Shown piece by piece: positions 17,557 to 25,155 of a DNA stretch of 64,000 bases. Position 1 is the first letter of the stretch, and each line of letters begins with the position of its first letter. Both the position numbers and the translations under genes were made by a program. Below the pieces are notes generated by a model. It had not been told where the DNA came from, did not search any database, and was given only the letters and a program-made list of their open reading frames with translations. The stretch is from Deltaproteobacteria bacterium. Its GTDB lineage: Bacteria > Myxococcota > JADLHZ01. The stretch covers positions 1 to 64,000 of the forward strand of contig JADLHZ010000122.1 of assembly GCA_020848545.1 (NCBI GenBank), read 5' to 3'.

Positions 17557-17700
17557 CAGGCTCGCGAGCGCGGCCAGGGCTTTGGTTCAGGGCCACGGTT
17601 TCGGTCAGGGCCTGCCCCAATTCCCTGGCCTTGGCCTAAGACCTGGCCTTGGCCTAAGACCTGGCCGCGCTCGCGAGCCTGGCCCTGGCCCTGGCCCTGG
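17557..17700. repeat. palindromic and tandem CCTGG-rich repeat spacer
   Basis: The spacer between two convergent genes is built of nested repeats. Perfect 22-base inverted arms lie at 17557-17578 and 17660-17681 (arm core GGCTCGCGAGC). Inside are two 18-base tandem copies at 17623-17640 and 17641-17658, with a partial third. After the right arm come about four GGCCCT hexamers. It could fold as a long hairpin and act as a bidirectional terminator. Confidence 0.85.
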
Positions 17701-17711
17701 CCGCGGCGCTT

Positions 17712-18920
17712 TCAGAACGGCGCTTCGCTCGTGAAGGCGATCGCTCTCTGGGTCTCCGGATGCGCGAACGCGATCGCCTCGGCGTGCAGCATCAGGCGCG
17801 GGCCCGGCGTGCCGTAGAGGCGATCGCCGACGATCGGCGCACCGAGGCCGAGCGCGGTATGCACGCGGATCTGGTGCGTGCGGCCGGTGCGCGGGACGAA
17901 GGCGACGCGCGATCGAGCGTTCCTTGCGAGCACGCGCCACTCGGTGATCGCGCGCTTGCCGAAGATCGGATCGTGCACTTGCCGCGGCCGATCGTCGGGA
18001 TCGACGCGCAAAGGCAGATCGATGACGCCGGCGTCGTCGCGCGGCTCGCCGTCGACGAGCGCGACGTAGCGCTTCTCGACCGTCCGCGCCGCAAACTGCC
18101 GCTGCACGAACGCATGCGCGTCCTTCGTCTTCGCCGCGACGAGCAGCCCCGAAGTGTCCATGTCCAAGCGATGGACGAGCAGCGGCCCGCTCGCCCCGGG
18201 GTGGCGCGCGCGCAGCCACTCGAGCACGGACGGATCGCCCGAGCGCCCAGGCACCGAGAGCAGCCCGGTCGGCTTCTCGACGACGACGAGCCAGGGATCT
18301 TCGTAGACCACGCGCGGATCGGCGGGCGCCGGCACCGGCGCGACGGCTTCATCGCGCATGAACGCGAGGATCGGCCCGCACTTTTGCGCGCACGCCGGGT
18401 AGAACGCGCCGTCCGTGCGTGCGGCGCTCTTGCCGACGAAGATCTCGGCGAGCGCGATCGGTGTGAGCGCGTGGCGGAACGCATACGCGAGGAGCTTCGG
18501 CGCCGCACAGTCGCCCGCGCCGGCCGGCGGCTCGCTCGGTGCGAAGAGCGCGCGCAGCGGCCGCGTCTCGTGGCGTGCGTTCGGGATCGCGTAGGTGTCG
18601 TGTATCGCCCGCATCAACGCCTGCGAAGCCTCGCGGCGCGCTACGGGATGGGCGAGCAGCGACTTCACGTGCGCTTCGCCCGGGATCTCGACGCGATCTC
18701 GCGCGGCGCGATCGAAGATCGGCGGCACGAAGCCTGGCGCGTCCCACGCGCCGTCGAGCATGCCGGAGAACGCGCGCAGCGTGATCGTGGCGCCTTGGCT
18801 CGTCCGCGCGATGAGCACGCCGAACATCTTGCCGCCGTTCTCCGCGTAGAGCGGCGCGTGGCCAGCGAGCTCGCGACGGAGGGCCTCGGCGGCGCCGGCG
18901 GCGGCGGGATCCACGATCAT
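17712..18920 (-). CDS. RluA-family RNA pseudouridine synthase with N-terminal extension
   Basis: A 402-residue protein. The C-terminal ~200 residues are an RluA-type pseudouridine synthase, which isomerises uridine in rRNA or tRNA. The signature HRLDMDTSGLL carries catalytic D253, and EKPTGLLSVPG and RTGRTHQIRVH are also present. The N-terminal ~200 residues are an extension (GGKMFGVLIA, GFVPPIFDRAARD) with Cys at ~138, 177 and 181; its role is unknown. The ATG at 18920 overlaps the WYL gene stop (ATGA), so it is the last gene of a coupled four-gene operon. The target site is not predictable. Confidence 0.85.
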   Translation of the reverse strand: MIVDPAAAGAAEALRRELAGHAPLYAENGGKMFGVLIARTSQGATITLRAFSGMLDGAWDAPGFVPPIFDRAARDRVEIPGEAHVKSLLAHPVARREASQALMRAIHDTYAIPNARHETRPLRALFAPSEPPAGAGDCAAPKLLAYAFRHALTPIALAEIFVGKSAARTDGAFYPACAQKCGPILAFMRDEAVAPVPAPADPRVVYEDPWLVVVEKPTGLLSVPGRSGDPSVLEWLRARHPGASGPLLVHRLDMDTSGLLVAAKTKDAHAFVQRQFAARTVEKRYVALVDGEPRDDAGVIDLPLRVDPDDRPRQVHDPIFGKRAITEWRVLARNARSRVAFVPRTGRTHQIRVHTALGLGAPIVGDRLYGTPGPRLMLHAEAIAFAHPETQRAIAFTSEAPF

Positions 18921-19918
18921 GGCGCTGTCCGTTTCAGCTGCGTGCGTTTCCGTTGCGCTTCTGTGCGTGACGACCACGCGCTCTCGACGAAGGCGATCGC
19001 TTCTTTGGGCGCCTCGACCACGACGCCGGGGCCGAGCGTGACCATCCACGCGAGCAGCTCGTCCGAGAGCGGCACGGGCCAGTCGAGGGTGGCGCCGTCC
19101 TTCGTCTTCGTCAGGGTCGCGTCGTTCGGCACCTTGCCGCCGATGCGCCGCACTGCTTCTGCGTCGAGCGCGAGGCGCAGGGCGACCGGTCCGCCCCCGA
19201 CGAACGCCGACACCGCGTGCGCAAAGTAATCGGCCGGATCGAAGTCAGCGCGCGGAGTGAACGTCTGATCGAGCACCTCGGCGTCGCCGATGCGATCGAG
19301 GGCGAAGGTGCGCAGCGCGTTCTTCTGGCGATCGTGGGCGACGACGTAGGTGCGTTGATCGGCGACCCACATGCCGAGCGGCTCGATCTCACGGCGCTTC
19401 GGCTTCTTCTCCTTCGGCGACGTGTAGGCGATCGCGAGGACGCGGCTCTCGTCGATCGCCTTGTGCACGATGCGCGCGATCAGGCTGGCGTGCGCGGGCG
19501 CGGCGCTCTTCTTCGAGCCGTACATCTTCACGAAGCGCTCGGTGATGGCGCGTTGCTCCCCCTTCAGCTGCTGCTGCACGCGATCGGCGAACTGCTCGAA
19601 CGCTTCGCCGAGCAGGGTTCCAGCTGCGCTCTCGCGCATCTTGTCTCTGGCGACGAGCACGGCGGCGAGCTCGACCAGGTTCGACGGCAGCGAGACCTTG
19701 AGCGCGAAGTCGCCGAGCAAGCGGATGCCGCCGCCCATGCTGCCCGGATCGCGCTTCAACGGCAGCGGGATGTCTTCGATCACCTTGATGATGCGCTGGA
19801 CCGTGCGCAGCTCGATGCCGAGCTTGTCGGCGATGTCCTTCGTCGTCAGCGGCTTGCGCGCGCCGGCGAGCAGCATCACGACGCGCAAATCTTGGAGCTG
19901 GAGATCGCCGCGGCCCAT
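18917..19918 (-). CDS. WYL-domain transcriptional regulator
   Basis: A 333-residue regulator with an N-terminal winged HTH (PLTTKDIADKLGIELRTVQR, residues ~23-42) followed by a WYL-type ligand-binding region (~160-240: LIARIVHKAIDESRVLAIAY, PLGMWVADQRTYVVAHDRQ, RTFALDRIGDAEVLD) and a C-terminal WCX-like domain. WYL proteins often control stress, DNA-damage or phage-defence genes by binding nucleic acids or other ligands. It starts within the stop of the HTH gene (ATGA) and ends within the start of the pseudouridine synthase gene. Confidence 0.85.
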   Translation of the reverse strand: MGRGDLQLQDLRVVMLLAGARKPLTTKDIADKLGIELRTVQRIIKVIEDIPLPLKRDPGSMGGGIRLLGDFALKVSLPSNLVELAAVLVARDKMRESAAGTLLGEAFEQFADRVQQQLKGEQRAITERFVKMYGSKKSAAPAHASLIARIVHKAIDESRVLAIAYTSPKEKKPKRREIEPLGMWVADQRTYVVAHDRQKNALRTFALDRIGDAEVLDQTFTPRADFDPADYFAHAVSAFVGGGPVALRLALDAEAVRRIGGKVPNDATLTKTKDGATLDWPVPLSDELLAWMVTLGPGVVVEAPKEAIAFVESAWSSRTEAQRKRTQLKRTAP

Positions 19919-20385
19919 CAGAGTGCGGCGGATTGAAACACGACATCGACCCCGCAATCGAGGGCCGCGAGCATGCGCACCATCTGATCGATGCTCTTCT
20001 TGTAGTTGGTTTGATCGAGGAGGCGATAGAACTGCGCGGGCGAGGTGTGCAATCGGCGGATGATCTCGCGCTTCTTGACGCCGCGCGCGTCGAGGAGCTT
20101 TTGGGCTTTGAGCGTCAGCTTGTAGAGCAGCATTTGCCGCGTGTAGTCGGGATCTTGATGATATTCGAGCAGCTGGTCGGAGTGGATGGTCGATTCTTTG
20201 CCTGAGGTGAGCGTGTAGGTGAACGCTTCGGAGCCGAGATCGCGGTCGACGAAGCACGTCGCGATTGGATCGCCGTCGCGCGGTGGGACGCTCAGCTTCG
20301 AGTAGGGGAACTCGAAGGTCCGACCCGCCGTCTGCACCTCGAAACACTTCTTGTGGTTGTTCGCATGCACTTTCTTCAGTTTCAC
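19918..20385 (-). CDS. HTH protein with DUF2442-like N-terminus
   Basis: A 155-residue protein. The first ~75 residues are beta-rich (VKLKKVHANNHKKCFEVQTA, GRTFEFPYSKLSVPP) and resemble the DUF2442 type. The C-terminal ~65 residues form an XRE-like helix-turn-helix (KREIIRRLHTSPAQFYRLLD). The GTG at 20385 has a good ribosome site (GGAGG) and overlaps the stop of the DUF4160-like gene. Small pairs like this behave as regulatory or toxin-antitoxin-like modules in some genomes; here that is inference. It is a good candidate for binding the dyad upstream of the operon. Confidence 0.7.
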   Translation of the reverse strand: MKLKKVHANNHKKCFEVQTAGRTFEFPYSKLSVPPRDGDPIATCFVDRDLGSEAFTYTLTSGKESTIHSDQLLEYHQDPDYTRQMLLYKLTLKAQKLLDARGVKKREIIRRLHTSPAQFYRLLDQTNYKKSIDQMVRMLAALDCGVDVVFQSAAL

Positions 20386-20573
20386 AGCCGACCCTCCGCC
20401 TGTAGCTCGCCAATGATCTTCGCGAGGCGCGCGTTGCTCTTTCCGCTGATCGCCTTCGCTTCGCCGAGGTCCCACTTCAGGACCTGCTTGCCGTCCTTGT
20501 AGACGTGCACGTGGTGGCCGTGATCGCCGATCCAGCTCACGAAAAGGTAATTTCCCCGGCGAATCTTGGCCAC
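20382..20573 (-). CDS. DUF4160-like small protein
   Basis: A 63-residue protein: MAKIRRGNYLFVSWIGDHG, then HHVHVYKDGKQVLKWDLGE and a helical end (ARLAKIIGELQAEGRL). The HxHVYKDG strand motif and length resemble DUF4160-type proteins, usually found next to DUF2442/HTH partners, as here. The start is a GTG. It is first in the coupled operon and lies just behind an operator-like dyad. Biochemical activity is unknown. Confidence 0.7.
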   Translation of the reverse strand: MAKIRRGNYLFVSWIGDHGHHVHVYKDGKQVLKWDLGEAKAISGKSNARLAKIIGELQAEGRL

Positions 20574-20580
20574 GGAAAAG

Positions 20581-20598
20581 CGTACCTTGCAGGGTACG
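20581..20598. promoter_or_regulatory. operator-like dyad CGTACC-N6-GGTACG
   Basis: Perfect 6-base arms (CGTACC and GGTACG) with a spacer that contains TGCA lie 7 bases upstream of the GTG of the DUF4160-like gene. The position fits autoregulation by the HTH or WYL product of the operon; this is not demonstrated. Confidence 0.55.
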
Positions 20599-20620
20599 AC
20601 TTGTAAAGCGCGATCGTCAA
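20591..20620 (-). promoter_or_regulatory. putative promoter of the DUF4160-HTH-WYL operon
   Basis: On the minus strand TTGACG (20615-20620) and TACCCT (20591-20596) are 18 bases apart and resemble -35 and weak -10 boxes. The -10 lies inside the dyad, so a bound repressor would block it. The -35 overlaps the stop of the upstream membrane-protein gene. Confidence 0.35.
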
Positions 20621-20958
20621 GCCACGCTGCCGACCGCTGACGCCGCGCCGAGGAACGCGACGAAGCCGATGCTCACGGCCAGCACGACGGCTGCCTTCTT
20701 GCGGCCGTGCATCCACAGGGTGCGCGCCGGTGGCAAGACGATGAGCGGCGGACCGAAGAAGCACCAGGCGACGATCGCACGTGACGAGCTAAGCAATGAC
20801 GCTGCGCCGATGACGACGCCGGCGATGACGGCCATCACCAGCACCGAGCGCACCTTGGCGCCGGCCGGGGCCATGATCAGCGCCGCGACGGCCGCGACGG
20901 CAAAGGTGACGATGGCGACGATCTCCGTCGCGCGGAACATGTAGAGCTCGAAGGTCAT
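20617..20958 (-). CDS. small membrane protein
   Basis: A 113-residue protein with four hydrophobic stretches (around residues 12-32, 38-56, 62-78 and 90-110), interrupted by a basic loop (WMHGRKKAA). No motif or family recognised. It ends 43 bases before the DUF4160-like gene on the same strand, so it may be the first gene of that transcript or an independent gene. Function unknown. Confidence 0.5.
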   Translation of the reverse strand: MTFELYMFRATEIVAIVTFAVAAVAALIMAPAGAKVRSVLVMAVIAGVVIGAASLLSSSRAIVAWCFFGPPLIVLPPARTLWMHGRKKAAVVLAVSIGFVAFLGAASAVGSVA

Positions 20959-21080
20959 TGTTTCGCGAAGTCTAGGACGCGCGGATCGATCGTGCCAGAA
21001 ACGCCGTGCTTTTTTCTGCTCTAAGCGCGGTATTTCAACATCTTTCTCTCACGGCACGGCTGCTGCACCGAGCGCCCGCC

Positions 21081-21446
21081 ATGCGCGCCACACACACACG
21101 CACGTTTCTCTTCTGTCTCGTTGTTCTCGCTTTTTCAGGGTGTCGGCAAACAATGTGGGAGGAGCAGTGCGACCTCTTCATCGTCGGCACGCACATCGCT
21201 GGATACGGCGCTCTGATTCCTGCAGGCCCGCCCGACTGGCAATGGGTCTTGGCCGGTGACGTACGCGACGTGGTTCGCTTCCAACAATGCCGGGCCGAGA
21301 AATCTTGCGAGGAACATCGACTCGCGGCGTGGTCCTGGCCGGGTGCGCGGTCTTTCGATCTGCCGAATCGCGATCGCGGCTATTGTGTTGCGATCACCGA
21401 AGACGGGTTCATCATCGCCGTCGGCGTGATCGTGACCTTCTCGTGA
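21081..21446 (+). CDS. small lipoprotein
   Basis: A 121-residue lipoprotein; the signal peptide ends in LVVLAFSGC at about residue 21. The mature part contains Cys residues at ~30, 70 and 75 and a C-terminal hydrophobic stretch (GFIIAVGVIVTF). No family recognised. The ATG at 21081 is chosen because it starts the signal peptide directly. Its stop shares one base with the ATG of the next gene (TGATG), so the pair is co-translated. Confidence 0.6.
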   Translation: MRATHTRTFLFCLVVLAFSGCRQTMWEEQCDLFIVGTHIAGYGALIPAGPPDWQWVLAGDVRDVVRFQQCRAEKSCEEHRLAAWSWPGARSFDLPNRDRGYCVAITEDGFIIAVGVIVTFS

Positions 21447-22117
21447 TGATCGCGATGACGCCTCTCCTTCTCGCATTGGTCCTCGGCGATATCAGCGAAT
21501 CCACCTCGTTGCCGGGTGCGCAGCCCGAACGAGGTCGATGGAGCGTTCTAGGCGGCGGTTCTCTCGAGCGCGGGTGGGCGTTGAGTTTGCAGGCCCATGC
21601 GTCGGCGCTCGATGTCACGCATGGCATCGCTGGCGCAGAGGCGATGGCATTTCGTTCCCTGCACGGACGCGTCGACTTAGGCTTCGGGCTTCGCCTCGGA
21701 GGGCCGACGGGATACCTCGTCCACACGGTCGGGCCTGTACGCATTCTCGCGATCAGTCCTCTGCTTACGCTGCGTTGGCGATTCTTTGATCACGGAGCGT
21801 CATGCATGTCGGCACAGATGCGTTTGGCTTGGAGCTATCTTGTCGCTGCGCCTGTCCTGCCACTCTTCAACGTCGAGCTCTCGTGGATGACTTCCACCTT
21901 CTTTGGCACGCATGAGATGTACGCCGGTGTCATTGCCCAATATGAAGTCCTGTCTGGACTCTCACTTGGTGGACGCTTCGGGTTCATGTTCACGTTGTCG
22001 GCGAATGGCCACGCAGCGCTCTTCGTTCAGCACGACGTCGGTGTCTCCCTCACCAACACAGCAGCAGGACGCCTGCCATTCATCCGCGGGATGATCGGCG
22101 TCGTCTGGCGGATCTAA
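21446..22117 (+). CDS. outer-membrane beta-barrel-like protein
   Basis: A 223-residue protein with a signal peptide (MIAMTPLLLALVLG). The remainder is Gly- and aromatic-rich alternating strands (SLHGRVDLGFGLRLGG, ISPLLTLRWRFFDHG, FNVELSWMTSTFFG), typical of small outer-membrane barrels. It ends in IGVVWRI. It is coupled to the small lipoprotein upstream; an outer-membrane pair is inferred. Function unknown. Confidence 0.6.
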   Translation: MIAMTPLLLALVLGDISESTSLPGAQPERGRWSVLGGGSLERGWALSLQAHASALDVTHGIAGAEAMAFRSLHGRVDLGFGLRLGGPTGYLVHTVGPVRILAISPLLTLRWRFFDHGASCMSAQMRLAWSYLVAAPVLPLFNVELSWMTSTFFGTHEMYAGVIAQYEVLSGLSLGGRFGFMFTLSANGHAALFVQHDVGVSLTNTAAGRLPFIRGMIGVVWRI

Positions 22118-22127
22118 ATTAATTTAG
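22114..22127. repeat. 14-base perfect AT-rich palindrome between convergent genes
   Basis: CTAAATTAATTTAG is a perfect palindrome holding the stop codon of the plus-strand gene and lying one base from the stop of the minus-strand pseudogene. It is strikingly AT-rich for this genome and could be a protein site or part of a bidirectional terminator. Confidence 0.6.
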
Positions 22128-22128
22128 C

Positions 22129-23248
22129 TCAGTTCGCACACCCGATGCGCTGATCGTCGATCGCCACTTCGTCGATCCACATGTCGAAGCCCGCGGGCGT
22201 CGTGCCGCCTTGGTAGAGCATCCAGCCGAGCGCGAGCTCGTTGAACTGCGGGAAGACGTAGTCGACCTTGGCGCCGCCGTGCACGGTGCGCGAGGCGAAG
22301 AGCTTGGTGCGCTCGGCGCTCTCGATCCAGAAGCGCTGCTCCATCAGCGTGCCGTCGAAGTGCCACTCGACGCAGAGCCATTGCTTCAAGGGCACGACGC
22401 GGTTCGAGAAGTTGTCGAAGGTCGACCAGTCGCCGGTGGCGCCGCCGTCCGAGCCGACCGCGAAGAAGTTCTTACCGTGGTTACTGTCTGCGTTGCCCCA
22501 TTGCTGGCCGCCGTAACGGATCTCGCCGCCCCACTGCAACGACGCGACGCGCGTGTAGTCGCACGCGCGTCGCGATCGCCAAGAGATCCATGTGCAGGCG
22601 GCCGACGATCGGAAAGTGGGTGTAGCTCGTGGGGTCCGTCAACGCTTGCATCGCGGCACCGCTGTCCGGCGTGCGGCATGCGACGAGGCCCGCGGATTGC
22701 GTCGCCACTTCGAAGTCGCGGATGGCGCTGTAGTGCTGATCGAGGCGCGTTTGGTCGGCGCCGCTCAAGCCCAAGCTCTTCAGGGCGTTCGCTTCACCGC
22801 TCACGAGATCGAGCACGCTCTTTCGGCGCAAGGCGATGCGATCGACGCCGGCCGCAGCCACGGGCGTCGCGGCGGCGGCAACGTCCTCGGCGGTGCGCCG
22901 GTAGTCGCGGGCGAGGGTGTCGCTCACCGTCAGCGCAAAAACGTTGTTGTCGAAGCCTTCGGTGCCAGGATCGGCGGTGAAGCTTTGCGCGGGGCTGTCC
23001 GTGACGGCGAGCAGATCGCGCAGCGCGTGATCGTACTGGCGATGCGATAGGCGCTGCAGCGCTGGCATGGCTGGGAGCGGCGCTTCTCCGTCGTTGCAGG
23101 CCTGAGCGCGCTGGGTGGCCGACGCTTTGTCGAAGGTCGATGCGTCAGCCGAGAAGCGGGCGCCCGGGCGCTCTGCGGCGGGCAGGAGCTCACCGGTGCA
23201 CGCAGCCAACGAGAGCAAGAAGCAGAGCCGGAGCGACGAGCAGAGCAT
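22129..23248 (-). pseudogene. chimeric frameshifted remnant: DUF1587 + DUF1552 + lectin-like pieces
   Basis: The frame opens with a lipoprotein signal (LCFLLSLAAC) and a DUF1587-type segment (LQRLSHRQYDHALRDLLAV, GFDNNVFALTVSDTLARDY). Near residue 130 it switches without a stop to the C-terminal part of a DUF1552 protein (RRKSVLDLVSGEANALKSLG, DQTRLDQHYSAIRDFEVAT, LHMDLLAIA). One extra base around 22560-22575 then shifts the frame. The shifted frame continues DUF1552 (ACDYTRVASLQWGGE) and runs at once into a ConA/lectin-like C-terminus (KQWLCVEWHFDGTLMEQRFW, WIDEVAIDDQRIGC). In myxobacteria DUF1592-type, DUF1552 and lectin-like genes are separate, so I infer two deletions plus a frameshift. 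Confidence 0.7.
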
Positions 23249-23329
23249 CACGCGCCTCCCAACCGTCCGGAGAAGGTCGCAAAGCGCGGCGGCCGCCACA
23301 TCACCCGACGGGGGGAATAGGAAGCGAGG

Positions 23330-24727
23330 ATGTTTCGACGGACCGCGCCGATAACGCTCGCGGTGAGAATCGCAGGGACAAGCTCCGTCACGGCACCGAT
23401 GACGCAGCAAGTCGACGACGCCGCTGGCGACGTCGGTACGGTGGCACCGGCCATCGTGCGGGAGCTCGCGCCTTGGTACGGCAAGCGCCACGCGAAGACC
23501 GACGCGCGTCAGGCGAAGGCCCTCGACGCGATCGAGGCTGCCTTCAGCGCGTACCAGCCGGTGCTCGACGCGTGGAAGGCCGAGAAGAAAGCGGCGCGCG
23601 CGGCGGCGAAGATCGACGAGGACGATGACTTCGACTTCGCGGCGACGCCCGCGCTCCGAGCGGCGGCGCTGGCGATGCTCGACGCGATCGCGGCGGCGGC
23701 GAAGACGGCCGGTATCACGGCGACGATCGATCGCACCGCGTGCCGCTTGGCGTTCGTCTCCGGCGACAACCTGCTCGTGCGTTTTACCCAAGCGGTCCTT
23801 GGCAGCTTGAAGACCACGGTCGTCTTCTCGCCCCTCGAGCTCGCCGAGCGCGGTTCGAACGGCACCTTCATCCACTCGCCGCGCACCTTGCTGTTGAGCG
23901 AGCTCGGCGTGAAGACGCTGCGGCCGCAGACGACCGAGCTGCACGAGAGCCGCCACGCTTACCACTTCGCGTTGCACCGCGAGCGCGACATGCCGACGAT
24001 CCTCGATGCGCGGCTGGTGCCGGCGTATGGCAAGAAGCGCTTCACGACGAGGAAGAGCGGCTACAAGAAGGGCTTCTCGGTCGACGAGCTCGTCACCTTC
24101 TCGCTGCAGACCGTGCAGGATCGCGGCGGGCTGTCGCTCGCGCTGCGCGATGGCACGAAGACGCTGAGCGCCGTGCAGAAGCGCGCGTTCGTCGACGCGG
24201 CGGCCCGGGCGAAGAAGCATTCGGAGACACGCCACGGTCCGTCGCTCGCGGCGCAGCTCTCGGCGGAGGCGAGGACGTACGAAGACGCGCTCGCGCTCGG
24301 GGCGGTGACGCTCGGTGCGAAGGGCACGCTCGCGATCGCGGCCGACCTCGAGATCGCTTTGGAGCCGCAGACCGGCGCCGATGCGCATCTGCGCGTGCGC
24401 CTCGGCAACAAGACGCTGTCGACGGCGCTGCGCCTGCACGTGCGCGACGCGGCGACCCGGCGTGCCTTCGAAGACGCGTCGGCGCAGGGTGATCTCGCGA
24501 CGTTGCGTACGCTCGTCGCGTCGGTCGTGGCGCCGTGGGTCACCGAGATGCATCGCTTCGCGGCCGAGGTGACGGCGATCTACGCGCGCATCGCCAAGGC
24601 CGCCGCTGCCCTGGCCGCCGCTGCTGCCGGGGGTGACGATCCAACGACCGTCGCCGCCGCGCGCACGCTCGAGCGGGAGTTGTCGAAGCTGGCCACGACG
24701 ATCCGCTCCCGGTCCCTTCGCCGCTGA
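23330..24727 (+). CDS. putative HExxH zincin-like protein
   Basis: A 465-residue protein (or 442 if the ATG at 23399 is used). No family is recognised with confidence. Residues 205-209 read HESRH within TTELHESRHAYHF, matching the HExxH zinc motif. About 40 residues later GYKKGFSVDELVTFSL supplies an acidic residue (E253) in a position usual for a third zinc ligand in gluzincin-type peptidases. Flanking regions are Ala-rich helices; the C-terminal ~100 residues are likely coiled. There is no signal peptide. A cytoplasmic or toxin-like metallopeptidase is a hypothesis only. Confidence 0.55.
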   Translation: MFRRTAPITLAVRIAGTSSVTAPMTQQVDDAAGDVGTVAPAIVRELAPWYGKRHAKTDARQAKALDAIEAAFSAYQPVLDAWKAEKKAARAAAKIDEDDDFDFAATPALRAAALAMLDAIAAAAKTAGITATIDRTACRLAFVSGDNLLVRFTQAVLGSLKTTVVFSPLELAERGSNGTFIHSPRTLLLSELGVKTLRPQTTELHESRHAYHFALHRERDMPTILDARLVPAYGKKRFTTRKSGYKKGFSVDELVTFSLQTVQDRGGLSLALRDGTKTLSAVQKRAFVDAAARAKKHSETRHGPSLAAQLSAEARTYEDALALGAVTLGAKGTLAIAADLEIALEPQTGADAHLRVRLGNKTLSTALRLHVRDAATRRAFEDASAQGDLATLRTLVASVVAPWVTEMHRFAAEVTAIYARIAKAAAALAAAAAGGDDPTTVAAARTLERELSKLATTIRSRSLRR

Positions 24728-24751
24728 CGCTCCCCGGTCCCTTTTCGGGTT

Positions 24752-24988
24752 TCAGGCGAGCGTGCCGAAGCGGGCCTCGAGCTCGCGACGCAGGGCGAGG
24801 ATCGACATTTCTTCCGAGCGCTGGCCGGCCGCGCGCAGCAGGATCTCGCGCGCCTGGCACAGATTGACGATGATGCGCGCGTACGGCTCCACCAAGTGAA
24901 AGGCGTCTTTTGGGACGCAGGTCAGGTTCTTCGCTTCGACCTTGAGGTCGGCGCCGGCCATGGTCGTCGATGTGTCGCGTTCTTCCAT
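24752..24988 (-). CDS. small hypothetical protein
   Basis: A 78-residue protein starting at an ATG with a good ribosome site (GGAGGC, 4 bases upstream). The second half is helical (AFHLVEPYARIIVNLCQAR and EEMSILALRRELEARFG). No signal peptide or family recognised. Confidence 0.5.
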   Translation of the reverse strand: MEERDTSTTMAGADLKVEAKNLTCVPKDAFHLVEPYARIIVNLCQAREILLRAAGQRSEEMSILALRRELEARFGTLA

Positions 24989-25155
24989 AAAGCCTCCGAG
25001 GCTGGAGTAGTTCACCGGGCATGCCAGCGCTCGGCCCGCGAAGTGGCAGCGCTTTTTCAGCGTCGGGCATGGGTCGACGACACCCATCCGAGGCCAGCAC
25101 GACCCGCCGCCGGAAAATTGACGGGAGACGCAAAAAGATTGTGATTGACGGCTAT

